Origin: Planctomycetota bacterium
Lineage (GTDB): Bacteria > Planctomycetota > Phycisphaerae > Phycisphaerales > UBA1924
Direction: 5' to 3'
Assembly: GCA_023432465.1 (NCBI GenBank)
Contig: JAEYUO010000028.1
Location: 1 to 55,873 of the forward strand
DNA length: 55,873 bases
Part shown: positions 43,792-52,441 of the stretch, piece by piece
Layout of the letters: each line of letters opens with the position of its first letter
Position numbering within the stretch: the first letter of the stretch is position 1
Position numbers and translations under genes: made by a program
Notes under the pieces: generated by a model
The model's input: only the letters and a program-made list of their open reading frames with translations
Database searches by the model: none
Told to the model about the DNA's origin: nothing

Positions 43792-46254
43792 TCAGGGTTC
43801 CACCCTCGCGGACTGGTCAAGGAGCGTCCGGGCATCGAGCCACCGCTCCCAGTGCTTCTTCTCCATCGGGATGTCGGGCCGCTGCCAGACCTCATCAGGG
43901 AACCTCGCCAGGTGCTGACGCGCCCGCTCGTTCGCCGTCCGGGCCTGGGGCCAGCGCTGCTGCTGCACGTACGCATTGACGATCTGCACCATCGCCACCA
44001 GCGACGACGGATCATCCGAGTACTTCAACCGCGCGGAGTCGTACGCGGCGATCGCCGCATCGAACTCGCCAAGATCAAACGCGCAGTCGCCGATCGAGAA
44101 GTACGCGTTCCGCAGGCACGCCCGCTCAAGCTCATCCAGCCGCCTGCCCGGGTCCGCCTCCAGCGATACCCGGACCTGCTCAAAGAGCTGCGCTGCGCTC
44201 CGCAGCCTGGCCACCCGCTCCTGCTCGAGCGCATCGCGCGTGGCCTGCGGCAACCCCTGCCGCAGTGTCTGCGCGATCTGCGCTGCCGACAGCCGGTTGG
44301 CATCGGCGAGCTTGTAGCGGTGGACATCGATCCGGTGGTCATCAGGGTAACGCTCGACCGCTTCCTCAAGCCGCGCGATCGCTTCCGGGTAGCGAGCGCT
44401 CGTGTAGTAGACACTCCCCAGCTCGAACAACGCTTCGCGGAATGCCGCGGCATCCGGGCCGACCACGCTCCCGTCGATCGTGCTCAGCAGCAGCGATTCG
44501 GCCTCCCCATCGTTCGAGGGGTCGGCATCGGCCAGCAGACACCGGGCCAGCGGAACCCGCGCACGGTCCGAAGCGGCCCCGGTCCCGGTCATCACCGTGC
44601 GGTACAGCGCGGCCGCGCTCGCAAAGTCACGCTCCACCTGAAACACCTGCGCAAGCCGGAAGCGGGCCTCGGGCCGGCGACTGTCATCATCGGGCGCGCC
44701 ATCGGAATACAGCGCAAACTCCCGCTTGGCCTGCTCCATGTCCCCGGCCAGGTCAAGCGAATCCGCCGCCATCCAGCGGGCATCGAGATACCTCGGCGTG
44801 TCCTCCGAAGACACAATCTCCGCATACCTGCGGAACGCTTCCCCAGCCGCCAGGAGGTGCCGCTTCAGTTCCGACCTCGTCGCCGGATCGAGCCGATCGA
44901 CAACCGAGCCGGGGCCGGGTGTATCCGCCGCAACCGCCAGCACCCGATCCGCCACCGCGCGATGCGTCTGACCCAGCGCAAGCAGCAGCGGACCGGGCAT
45001 CTTCGGATCGTCATACAGGCTCGCGGCCAGCTCAGCATACCGCAACGCCGTGTCGTAGTCCGCCGCGAGGAAGCTCCCCGACTGCCGATCCATCAGGCTC
45101 GCCGCAACGCGCTCCGGATCGAGCTCGCGCCTCGCACGCGAAGTCGGACGCCGCACGGCCTCGACAAGCTCGGAGTACCGCACCGATGCCGAGGCGTGTT
45201 CGCCGCGCGTCGCATCGATCTCGGCCAACTCCAGCAGCGCGGGCAGATAGGCGCTCGATGTCCCAAAGTCGGCAATGATCGACGAGAATCGCTCCGCCGC
45301 CAGTTGCAGCCGTTCCGGATCCGCGCCCGCACCGGCCTTCAGGATTCGCCCGAGGAGCAGAATCGCATCCGCTCGCAGCGGGCTCGACGGTCCAAGCTGC
45401 ATCTCCGCGGCCTCAAGCCGCTGCGCGGCCGCCGCATCATTCCCCGAGCCCAGGTAGGCCTCGCCGAGACGAAGGTGCAGTTCTCCCATCGCTTCCGCGG
45501 GGGCATCGGTCAGCCGCAGCATGTCCCGCAGCAGCTTGTTGATGGCTTCCTCGTACCGCCCCTCCTGATTCAAGTACTCGATCTGCCGCGCAAGCACCCA
45601 GGCCTTCGAGGCTGAGTCCAGCGAGGGCTCGACCGCGAGGGCCGAGAGCAAATCGAGAATCAACTCGCGGTCGGGCTTGTCCGCGGCGATGGCTGACTCG
45701 ACAATCCGCCGAGTCAGTCGAACCTTTCGGGCGGTTTCTTCCTGCGGCAGATCGGTGAGTTTCCGCACCGCATCCTGCACACGGCCGAGTTCCACCAGAG
45801 ACTCGATCAGCCGCGCGGTGTCGGATGGCTCGAGCACCCGCCCCAGCTTCTGCGCTGCGGCGTAGTCATTGACCACGACGTTGTGATTGTCCGCGTGCGT
45901 CTGCCCCTGCCGCACAATCGCCCCCGCGAAGGACCTCGCCCTGGCGAGGTGAAAGCGGCCGCGGTCGTCACTGCTGGCCCCGGGCGAATCGACAAACCCG
46001 CGGACCTTCTCGTTGAGCAGATCGATCGCATCCTCAAACCGTTCGGCCTGAACGAGCGCTTCGGCATCCGCGAGCGGCTTGCCGGGATCCGCCTTCGGAC
46101 GCGATGAGACCGCGCTGTATAGCCCCGCCGACAGCAGCCCCACCGCGATCACCAGCGCGGGGATCGGCCATGCCGCGCGCACCGTCGCGCCAAAGCCGCG
46201 CTTCGGCTCGGGCACGTTCGCGATGTCGGCTTCCTCGGACACGCACAGCTCCAC
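43792..46254 (-). CDS. Large TPR-repeat membrane protein
   Basis: This protein of about 820 residues has one transmembrane helix near residue 35-50 and at least a dozen degenerate TPR-like helix pairs (for example ALVQAERFEDAIDLLNEKVRGF, EYLNQEGRYEEAINKLLRDML, ARYPEAIARLEEAVERYPDDHRIDVHRYKLADANRL). It is likely anchored in the membrane with its repeats in the periplasm or cytoplasm. The start is uncertain between TTG 46260, GTG 46254 and GTG 46242; each has a partial ribosome site. It lies 20 bases before the flgN-like gene, so it probably heads the flagellar-regulatory operon. The function is unknown. Confidence 0.75.
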   Translation of the reverse strand: MELCVSEEADIANVPEPKRGFGATVRAAWPIPALVIAVGLLSAGLYSAVSSRPKADPGKPLADAEALVQAERFEDAIDLLNEKVRGFVDSPGASSDDRGRFHLARARSFAGAIVRQGQTHADNHNVVVNDYAAAQKLGRVLEPSDTARLIESLVELGRVQDAVRKLTDLPQEETARKVRLTRRIVESAIAADKPDRELILDLLSALAVEPSLDSASKAWVLARQIEYLNQEGRYEEAINKLLRDMLRLTDAPAEAMGELHLRLGEAYLGSGNDAAAAQRLEAAEMQLGPSSPLRADAILLLGRILKAGAGADPERLQLAAERFSSIIADFGTSSAYLPALLELAEIDATRGEHASASVRYSELVEAVRRPTSRARRELDPERVAASLMDRQSGSFLAADYDTALRYAELAASLYDDPKMPGPLLLALGQTHRAVADRVLAVAADTPGPGSVVDRLDPATRSELKRHLLAAGEAFRRYAEIVSSEDTPRYLDARWMAADSLDLAGDMEQAKREFALYSDGAPDDDSRRPEARFRLAQVFQVERDFASAAALYRTVMTGTGAASDRARVPLARCLLADADPSNDGEAESLLLSTIDGSVVGPDAAAFREALFELGSVYYTSARYPEAIARLEEAVERYPDDHRIDVHRYKLADANRLSAAQIAQTLRQGLPQATRDALEQERVARLRSAAQLFEQVRVSLEADPGRRLDELERACLRNAYFSIGDCAFDLGEFDAAIAAYDSARLKYSDDPSSLVAMVQIVNAYVQQQRWPQARTANERARQHLARFPDEVWQRPDIPMEKKHWERWLDARTLLDQSARVEP

Positions 46255-46305
46255 GGACAATCCCCACTCCCGGCCTCCGGCAGAAAGTGCCGCAGACGGA
46301 GCGTC

Positions 46306-46334
46306 TTATCGGGCGAGGGCTGACGGATGCTTGA
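46306..46334 (-). promoter_or_regulatory. Candidate sigma-28 promoter before the TPR/flgN unit
   Basis: On the minus strand CCCGATAA (46306-46313) matches 7 of 8 of GCCGATAA. The best -35, TCAA (46331-46334), is at 17 rather than 15 bases, so support is weak. Confidence 0.35.
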
Positions 46335-46419
46335 CCTTCGCAAGCAGAGATTGCGCGTCCGACGCGAAAGGTGGCCCCGGCTGGCCGGAACCTGCGTCAC
46401 GGTCTCCCCGAAGCTCGGG

Positions 46420-48144
46420 TCACTCGTCCTCGGGCTCTTCGGTGCGGATCACCACCACGGTTCTCGCCGCGGCATCGGCCGGGTGGCGACGTCCTCCATC
46501 AATCAGAAGGAGAATCCCCAGAACCGGTATCCCCCACCGGATCACATTCCGCACCAGTGCCTGCCACACCATGACCGGACCAAGTTGAACCTCTCCTGAC
46601 GCGGGATCTCTCAGGAGGCTTGCCACCTCGCACCCCGCCAAGGCCTTGCCGATGGTTCGCCCCGTCATCGCCTCTCCCACGGTGCAATGAAAGATCGTCA
46701 GCCCGATCGCCAGCAGCCACGCCATCGGCTCGGCCCGCGGCCCGATGAAGATCGTCGGGCTCAGCATCGCCTCGGGCTCCAGCCCCATCGAGAACGCGGC
46801 GATCACCACCCCCGGCACCAGGTCCGCACACGCCGCGATGATCCGCCGAAGCGGGTCCGCCGCTGCAAACCCTTCCGGAAGCACCAGTTGCGCTGTGGGA
46901 TCCGCCCGCAGCGCAAACAACAGAATGAGGGTCGTCACCAGCAGCAGGGCGACCGCCAGCAGCTTGAACTCGCTCCCTGTGACCAAGCCGCCACCTTTGT
47001 GCTCGCCGCGATACAGCTCCTTCCCGCTGATCGTCGAGACCTCGGCGACTGTGAACTTCCTTGAGGCGGTCGAGCCTGCCACCGGCTCGCGCCCCGAAGT
47101 GCCCGGGGCATTCGCTTCCCACCACAGCACCGCGATCGCACCGGTGCTGTTCAACGGGCTGATGCGATGCTCCCGAGGCACCCCCTCCACGTTCGCCAAC
47201 AGGGATGCCCCCGATGCTCGCAGCGCCACCAGTTCCAGTGTGCCCCCCGAGAGCCAGCTCGCGGCAACCAACTGTCGGCCACGGCCATCCCCCACGAACC
47301 AAACCGAGTCCGGCGCGAACGCCGTCCCCCCCACTCCCCCCTCCAGGCGCGAAAGCCCTGCAAGGGAATGCACTTCCCGCGACCACTCCAATTGAAGGTG
47401 CGTCGCATCCGACTCCGCCGGGGCGGACGGCAACGGCGCGCGATAATGCACCCACTGTCCGGGCTTTGCGGGGAACACCAGCAGATCAATCGTTTCCCCC
47501 GTGCTCGCCAGCCGGACCGTCGACCCGGGCTGCGGTAAATCCTCCGCTTCGGACCATGGCATCGTCATTCCAAACCAACGCGTGCCGATGAGCAGGTGCA
47601 GGCTCCATTCGGCGGTCGCATCGGTCGCGGCGAGGTCGAGCCGCGCGCGGGTCATCGCCACCGGACCGCGGGCTGTCCCGACGAACCCGGCGATCTCATC
47701 CCGCCCGGGAAGTGGGGCCAGGACTTCCAGCCGCCCCGGCGGATACACCCACGAGCCGCCCAGGCTGCGCTCCGCCGTCACCGTCACGATCCGCCGCAGC
47801 ATCGCGCTTTCCGGGCCACGCTCTGGCGTCAGCGCCAGCCACACGCGATCGCCATGAAACCCCACCGCATCGGTCAGCCCCGCAACACCGGGGGCGATCC
47901 GGACCGAGCCCGGTTCATCCCCGCCGGCGCTTCGCGGCGGCAGATGCAGCAGAATCGTGCTCTGGTCCCGATCATCGCGGATGATCATCCATCCATGACC
48001 GGAAGGGGTCACTCCCGTATCCCCTACTGCGGCCACATCCCCGACCACCGGCGCGACCGGCGGCTGCGACCGGGCATGACTCACACCCAGAACGAGTTGT
48101 ACCACCAGGACGATCCACGCGAATCGCACGGCAGACCAAGGCAT
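46420..48144 (-). CDS. RDD-domain membrane protein with beta-rich exported region
   Basis: This 574-residue protein has a signal peptide (about residues 1-25, ending SHARSQ), then about 350 residues of beta-rich sequence (repeated W-S-L-V strands such as IVTVTAERSLGGSWVYPPGRLEVLAPLPG and SVWFVGDGRGRQLVAASWL) that may form a propeller. After a transmembrane helix (LLAVALLLVTTLILLFAL) the RDD domain follows, with DPLRRIIAACADLVPG and two to three more helices (CTVGEAMTGRTIGKALAG). RDD proteins are poorly understood membrane proteins, some linked to ion transport. The ATG at 48144 is chosen for the signal peptide. Confidence 0.75.
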   Translation of the reverse strand: MPWSAVRFAWIVLVVQLVLGVSHARSQPPVAPVVGDVAAVGDTGVTPSGHGWMIIRDDRDQSTILLHLPPRSAGGDEPGSVRIAPGVAGLTDAVGFHGDRVWLALTPERGPESAMLRRIVTVTAERSLGGSWVYPPGRLEVLAPLPGRDEIAGFVGTARGPVAMTRARLDLAATDATAEWSLHLLIGTRWFGMTMPWSEAEDLPQPGSTVRLASTGETIDLLVFPAKPGQWVHYRAPLPSAPAESDATHLQLEWSREVHSLAGLSRLEGGVGGTAFAPDSVWFVGDGRGRQLVAASWLSGGTLELVALRASGASLLANVEGVPREHRISPLNSTGAIAVLWWEANAPGTSGREPVAGSTASRKFTVAEVSTISGKELYRGEHKGGGLVTGSEFKLLAVALLLVTTLILLFALRADPTAQLVLPEGFAAADPLRRIIAACADLVPGVVIAAFSMGLEPEAMLSPTIFIGPRAEPMAWLLAIGLTIFHCTVGEAMTGRTIGKALAGCEVASLLRDPASGEVQLGPVMVWQALVRNVIRWGIPVLGILLLIDGGRRHPADAAARTVVVIRTEEPEDE

Positions 48145-48347
48145 CAAGTCGCCACTTCGGTGAAGGGCGGCATGTTGACGCCTTGCCCTCGCCGCATGCA
48201 CTGCTCGCGGGAAAACGGCCAGGCACCAGGAGCGATCGGGGGCGGCGGTCATGGCCGATCATACGGATGACCGGTGCGCGCTTCGATCCGGATCAGGAGG
48301 AACCGCGAACTGCGGACACCGGCATCCGTGTTAGGATGGGTCCGCTC

Positions 48348-49727
48348 ATGGTCCCGCAAATCGTCCAACCCGGCATCTCACGGCGTGCCGCCGTCGGCGC
48401 GTTGGGAGTGGGCGCGTTCGCATGGGCTGCATGGCCCCGGCGCCCGCGCGAACTCGCCGCCGTGCCCCGCGGCCGGAAGGTCCTGCACTACTGGGAGAAA
48501 TGGACCGGCGCGGAGGGCCTCGCGCTCCAACGCGTGATCGACACGTTCAACGAGTCGCAGGAAAAGCTCTGGGTCATCCGCGTGCCCATCAGCGACATCT
48601 CCAGCAAGGCGATGGTCGCCATCGGCGGCGGCGACCCGCCGGACCTCTGCGGGCTCTTCAGCTACTCGGTGCCGCTCTATGCCGAAGCCGGCGCGGCCAT
48701 GCCCCTCGACAGTTTTCCGCAGGAGGACTGGTGCGGCCAGGCGGGGTACCTGCCCAATGTCTGGAAGCTCCTCTCGCATGAAGGCCGACCGTGGGCGGGC
48801 GTGAACACCTGCTACACCCTCGGTCTGTACGTGAATCGTGCGCACATGCGCGAGGCGGGGATGGATGCCGACCGCTTGCCACACACAATCGGCGAGCTTG
48901 ACATCGCCGCGGAGACGCTCACGAAGATCGATGCATCCGGAACGATCGCGCAGGCGGGGTTCCTGCCGAACCTGCCGCTATGGTGGCCATACTCATGGGG
49001 CGTGCTGTTCGATGGCCGCCTCTACGACCGTGCGACGAACACGGCCACGGCGGATGACGCGGGCAACATCCGTGCGATGGAGTGGATCGCCACCTTCCCT
49101 GAGCGATTCGGGCGTGACGCGGCGGGCGCGTTCGCGCAGACCTTCTCACGCAGCACGCACTCGCCGCAGGATCCGTTCATTTCCGGCCGCGCATCGATGA
49201 TCGTGCAGGGTCCCTGGCTGGCGAACTTCATCCGCATGCACAACCCGACGCTCGACTATGCGGTCGCGCCGGTCCCCATCGCGGATGGTCTGCCCGATGC
49301 GGAAGTGCCGCGGGGACTTGTCGAGGCGGATGTCATCATCATCCCCAGCGGCTGCAAGGACCCCGAGGCAAGCTGGGAGTTTCTGCGCTTTATGCAGCGA
49401 CGCACGACGCAGGAGCAGCTCGCGCTTGCGCACTGCAAAGGCTCGCCGATGGCGGAGGTCTCGCCGGAGTTTGTCTCAAGCCACCCGAGTAGATACGCCG
49501 GTGTGTTCGATGCGATCGCGCGGAGCCCACGCTCCGACTCCCTCCCTCCCACGCGAATCTGGCCGCAATACGCCGACATGCTCGGCGGCGCGTTCGACAC
49601 CGTGTGGCGCGGCGGCGACCCCGCATCGACGCTGCGCGATGTGCAGGCGCGGGCGCAGCGACTCATTGATGAATCGATCCGGCTGCGACACAAGAGGCGT
49701 TCACGCATGGAGACACCGCGTGACTGA
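48348..49727 (+). CDS. Sugar ABC transporter substrate-binding protein, Tat-type signal
   Basis: This 459-residue binding protein of family 1 has a Tat-like signal (SRRAAVGALGVGAFAWAA). The mature part includes VLHYWEKWTGAEGLALQRVIDTFNES, GDPPDLCGLFSYSVPLYAEAGAAMPLD, QAGFLPNLPLWWPYSWGVLFDG, GRASMIVQGPWLANFIRMHNP and IWPQYADMLGGAFDTVWRGGDP, as in oligosaccharide binders. The ATG at 48348 is used; 48336 is an alternative. It is divergent from the RDD gene, with a 204-base region containing the palindrome GATCCGGATC (48285-48294), a possible repressor site. Its end overlaps the next gene by eight bases. Confidence 0.88.
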   Translation: MVPQIVQPGISRRAAVGALGVGAFAWAAWPRRPRELAAVPRGRKVLHYWEKWTGAEGLALQRVIDTFNESQEKLWVIRVPISDISSKAMVAIGGGDPPDLCGLFSYSVPLYAEAGAAMPLDSFPQEDWCGQAGYLPNVWKLLSHEGRPWAGVNTCYTLGLYVNRAHMREAGMDADRLPHTIGELDIAAETLTKIDASGTIAQAGFLPNLPLWWPYSWGVLFDGRLYDRATNTATADDAGNIRAMEWIATFPERFGRDAAGAFAQTFSRSTHSPQDPFISGRASMIVQGPWLANFIRMHNPTLDYAVAPVPIADGLPDAEVPRGLVEADVIIIPSGCKDPEASWEFLRFMQRRTTQEQLALAHCKGSPMAEVSPEFVSSHPSRYAGVFDAIARSPRSDSLPPTRIWPQYADMLGGAFDTVWRGGDPASTLRDVQARAQRLIDESIRLRHKRRSRMETPRD

Positions 49728-50442
49728 ATCCGATGAGCAAGCCGCGTGCAAGCTGCTGGCGCCGCGAAACAAGCCGCTGTACGTGTTCCTCGATGAGGGC
49801 GGCAATCTGGACTTCTCTCCGAACGGCACAAGGTACTTCACCGTCTCGGGCGTGTGGCTGGAACGCCCCTTCCCGTGCGATACCGACCTGACCAGCCTGC
49901 GCTTTGACCTCATCGAGACCGGGCTTGATATCGAGTACTTCCACGCGTCGTCGGATCGACAGCCGGTCCGAGACAAGGTGTTCGAGGTTCTGCGCGGGTG
50001 CTTGAGCAAGTTCACCGTGGACTCGGTGATCATCGAGAAATCCAAGACCGCCCCTTCCTTGCGTGAGGACAGCAAGTTCTTCCCCACCATGCTCGGCCAT
50101 CTGTTGCGCTACATCATCAAGGGATGCGGAGTTCAGCAGTGGACCGAGATCATCGTGATCACCGATCGGATCCCGGTTCACCGAAAGCGGCAAGCGGTCG
50201 AGGGTGCGATCAAGACCACACTCTCAAGAATGCTCCCGAGCGGAACACCCTACCGGGTTCTTCACCATGATTCAAAGAGCTGCATCGGACTTCAGATTGC
50301 CGACTACTGCAACTGGGCGATCTACAGGCGTTGGGATCAGCACGACAGCAGAAGCCTTGACCCCATCATGCAATCCGTCCGCAGCCAGTTCGACATCTTC
50401 GCCAGCGGCGATGTGCACTGGTATGACCATCCCAAAAAGTGA
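49720..50442 (+). CDS. DUF3800 domain protein inside the sugar ABC operon
   Basis: This 240-residue protein has the DUF3800 pattern. The N-terminal acidic motif is YVFLDEGGNLDF (family DESG), followed by YFTVSGVWLE, an EYFHASSDRQPVRDKVFEVL segment, IIVITDRIP, and the end GLQIADYCNWAIYRRW (family LQxADxxAxAxxR). The family is widespread near mobile and defence genes and is predicted to have an RNase H-like fold; its activity is unknown to me. It starts with GTG overlapping the SBP stop by eight bases and is followed by a nested inverted-repeat structure. Its presence between SBP and permease is unusual. Confidence 0.8.
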   Translation: MTESDEQAACKLLAPRNKPLYVFLDEGGNLDFSPNGTRYFTVSGVWLERPFPCDTDLTSLRFDLIETGLDIEYFHASSDRQPVRDKVFEVLRGCLSKFTVDSVIIEKSKTAPSLREDSKFFPTMLGHLLRYIIKGCGVQQWTEIIVITDRIPVHRKRQAVEGAIKTTLSRMLPSGTPYRVLHHDSKSCIGLQIADYCNWAIYRRWDQHDSRSLDPIMQSVRSQFDIFASGDVHWYDHPKK

Positions 50443-50663
50443 CCGCCCCGACTACCCTTTCGGGAGAACCCCATGGGTTCTTTTCATCGGGGCGGAACGT
50501 TTGCTCGGCTATCAACAGTATCGTATGCGATCTGACCGGTGATGCAACACATTTCCATGTTCTTGATCGATTCCCCGGGTCGGACGCCCCCGCCGAGGAC
50601 ACCAAAGCCGTCGCCGGAATCTCCCCATTGACCCATAAGCCAAGAGGACGTGCCAAACCGAGC
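50443..50663. other. Structured spacer between DUF3800 gene and first sugar permease
   Basis: This 221-base gap has CCGCCCCGA (50443-50451) pairing with TCGGGGCGG (50487-50495). Inside are two hairpins: CCC-TTTC-GGG (50455-50464), and AGAACCC-CAT-GGGTTCT followed by TTT (50465-50484), the latter terminator-like on the plus strand. The remaining about 165 bases have no clear feature, although a GTG-initiated frame joins the permease in frame throughout. Confidence 0.6.
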
Positions 50664-51530
50664 ATGAGGGGATGGATCCCCTGGCTCTGGCTCGCGCCGT
50701 GGCTTGTCGGCTTCGTGCTTTTCATGCTCATCCCCAGTGCGATGAGCCTGTACTACAGCTTCACGGACTACTCGCTCCTCGAACCGCCGGTGGGCATCGG
50801 CCTGGCGAACTTCGCCGAGCTCTGGCGCGACCCGCTCTTCTGGACGGCGATACGGAATACCTTGTACTACGCAAGCGTCAGCGTGCTCATCGGCACCATG
50901 CTCTCGCTTCTGGTCGCCGTGCTGCTCGAATCGCATGTGACCGGTCGGGGCGTCGCAAGGGCCATCATCTTTCTCCCGACGCTCGTCCCCCTTGTCGCCG
51001 CCGCGCTCGCGTGGGCGTTCATGTACAACCCCGAAGCCGGCCTCTTCAACCGAGTGCTCGGCGTGCTCCACCTGCCGAGGCCCAACTGGCTCGGCGATGC
51101 TCGCTGGGCGATGCCCTCACTCATCATCATGGGTTTCTGGAACATCGGCACCGCGATGGTGGTCTACTCCGCCGCGCTCCGCGATGTGCCGCGATCCCTG
51201 TATGAAGCCGCCGATCTCGACGGCGTCTCCCGCTTTGGTCGCCTCTGGCACGTTTCCATTCCCACGATCTCGCCGGCGATCCTCTTCAATGTGATGATCT
51301 CGATCATCTGGTCCCTGCAGGTCTTCGGCGCGCCGCAGATCATGACCGAGGGCGGCCCTGATCACTCGACCTACGTCTACCAGCTCTCCATCTACGAGTC
51401 CGCGTTCCGCTACGGCCGCATGGGGTACGCGAGCGCGATGGCATGGATCCAGTTCCTTGCCACGCTCGGCATCGCCGGGCTCACGCTCGCGCTCTCGCGC
51501 AGGCTGGTGCATGAGCGGGGTGCTTCATGA
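50664..51530 (+). CDS. Sugar ABC transporter permease (MalF type)
   Basis: This 288-residue permease has about six helices: WIPWLWLAPWLVGFVLFMLIPSAMSLYYSFTDYSLL, NTLYYASVSVLIGTMLSLLVAVLLE, and the EAA loop LRDVPRSLYEAADLDGVSRFGRLWHVSIPTISPAILFN. The ATG at 50664 (MRGWIPWLW) fits the family's start; the frame extends 75 codons upstream to a GTG that overlaps the DUF3800 stop, but that part is not conserved. Its end overlaps the second permease by four bases. It imports a mono- or oligosaccharide together with the SBP. Confidence 0.9.
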   Translation: MRGWIPWLWLAPWLVGFVLFMLIPSAMSLYYSFTDYSLLEPPVGIGLANFAELWRDPLFWTAIRNTLYYASVSVLIGTMLSLLVAVLLESHVTGRGVARAIIFLPTLVPLVAAALAWAFMYNPEAGLFNRVLGVLHLPRPNWLGDARWAMPSLIIMGFWNIGTAMVVYSAALRDVPRSLYEAADLDGVSRFGRLWHVSIPTISPAILFNVMISIIWSLQVFGAPQIMTEGGPDHSTYVYQLSIYESAFRYGRMGYASAMAWIQFLATLGIAGLTLALSRRLVHERGAS

Positions 51531-52399
51531 CCCCTGCCACGCGCACATCCCACCGCACGCCTCTCCCCGATCGCGTGCTCCTCACCGCTCTCCTCTGGCT
51601 CACCGCCGCGGCATATCTCACGCCGCTTCTGTTCATGCTCACCAGCTCGATGAAGACCGCCGATGCCGTGCTGGACCCGGCCGCGAGTGTGCTGCCGCAA
51701 CTGGGCGACACCGCGCAGGCGATCGACAACTACCGCGATGTGTGGACCGACACCGCGACCGACTTCCCGACGTATCTCCGCAACTCGCTGCTGGTGGCGA
51801 TGCTCAGCACCATCGGCATGACGCTCTCCAGCGCGGCCGCAGCGTACGCCTTCGCACGCATGCGGTTCCGAGGCCGCACTGCCCTCTTCGTGCTCGTCCT
51901 CGCCACGCTCATGATCCCCTCGACGGTCATCATCGCCCCGCAATACCTCCTCTTCAAGCAGCTCGGCTGGATCGGCACGTTCAGGCCGTTGTGGGTTCCC
52001 GCATTCTGCGGCGGGGCATTCAGCATCTTCCTCCTGCGGCAGTTCTTCCTGACGATCCCGCGCGAGCTTGATGAGGCCGCGGCGATCGACGGCTGCTCAT
52101 CCTTCGGCGTCTTCTGTCGCGTCATCCTCCCCGTCGCGCGCCCCGCGCTCGTCGTCGTCGCGCTCCTGCAGTTCATCGGCTCGTGGAACGACTTCGTCGG
52201 CCCGCTGGTGTTCATCAACCAACCGCACATGTACACCGTCTCCCTCGGCGTCTACATGTTCCAGTCGCAGCAGGGCCAGACACCCTGGAACCTGACGATG
52301 GCCGCGAGCGTCATCGCCGTCGTGCCCGTGCTGCTCGTCTTCCTGCTGGCGCAGAAGGCGATCATCGAGGGCGTCGCGACGCAGGGGTTGAAGGAGTGA
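51527..52399 (+). CDS. Sugar ABC transporter permease (MalG type)
   Basis: This 290-residue permease has six helices with DRVLLTALLWLTAAAYLTPLLFMLTSSMKT, TYLRNSLLVAMLSTIGMTLSSAAAAYAFARMRFRGR and the EAA loop PRELDEAAAIDGCSSFGVFCRVILPVARPALVVVALLQFIGSWNDFVGPLVF. It ends QKAIIEGVATQGLKE. It forms the transporter channel with the upstream permease. No ATPase gene follows; the next gene is convergent, so the ATPase must be shared or lie elsewhere. Confidence 0.92.
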   Translation: MTPATRTSHRTPLPDRVLLTALLWLTAAAYLTPLLFMLTSSMKTADAVLDPAASVLPQLGDTAQAIDNYRDVWTDTATDFPTYLRNSLLVAMLSTIGMTLSSAAAAYAFARMRFRGRTALFVLVLATLMIPSTVIIAPQYLLFKQLGWIGTFRPLWVPAFCGGAFSIFLLRQFFLTIPRELDEAAAIDGCSSFGVFCRVILPVARPALVVVALLQFIGSWNDFVGPLVFINQPHMYTVSLGVYMFQSQQGQTPWNLTMAASVIAVVPVLLVFLLAQKAIIEGVATQGLKE

Positions 52400-52441
52400 A
52401 GGGGCAATGTTGGATTGCGGATCTTGGATTGAAGAGAGAGG

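Noticed and set aside
43852..45615. Long plus-strand open frame opposite the TPR gene
   Set aside because: The basic, repeat-like composition mirrors the TPR coding strand and no start signal is seen.
50439..50663. 75-codon N-terminal extension of the first sugar permease
   Set aside because: The stretch is not family-like, overlaps the inverted-repeat element and precedes the typical permease start MRGWIPWLWLAP.
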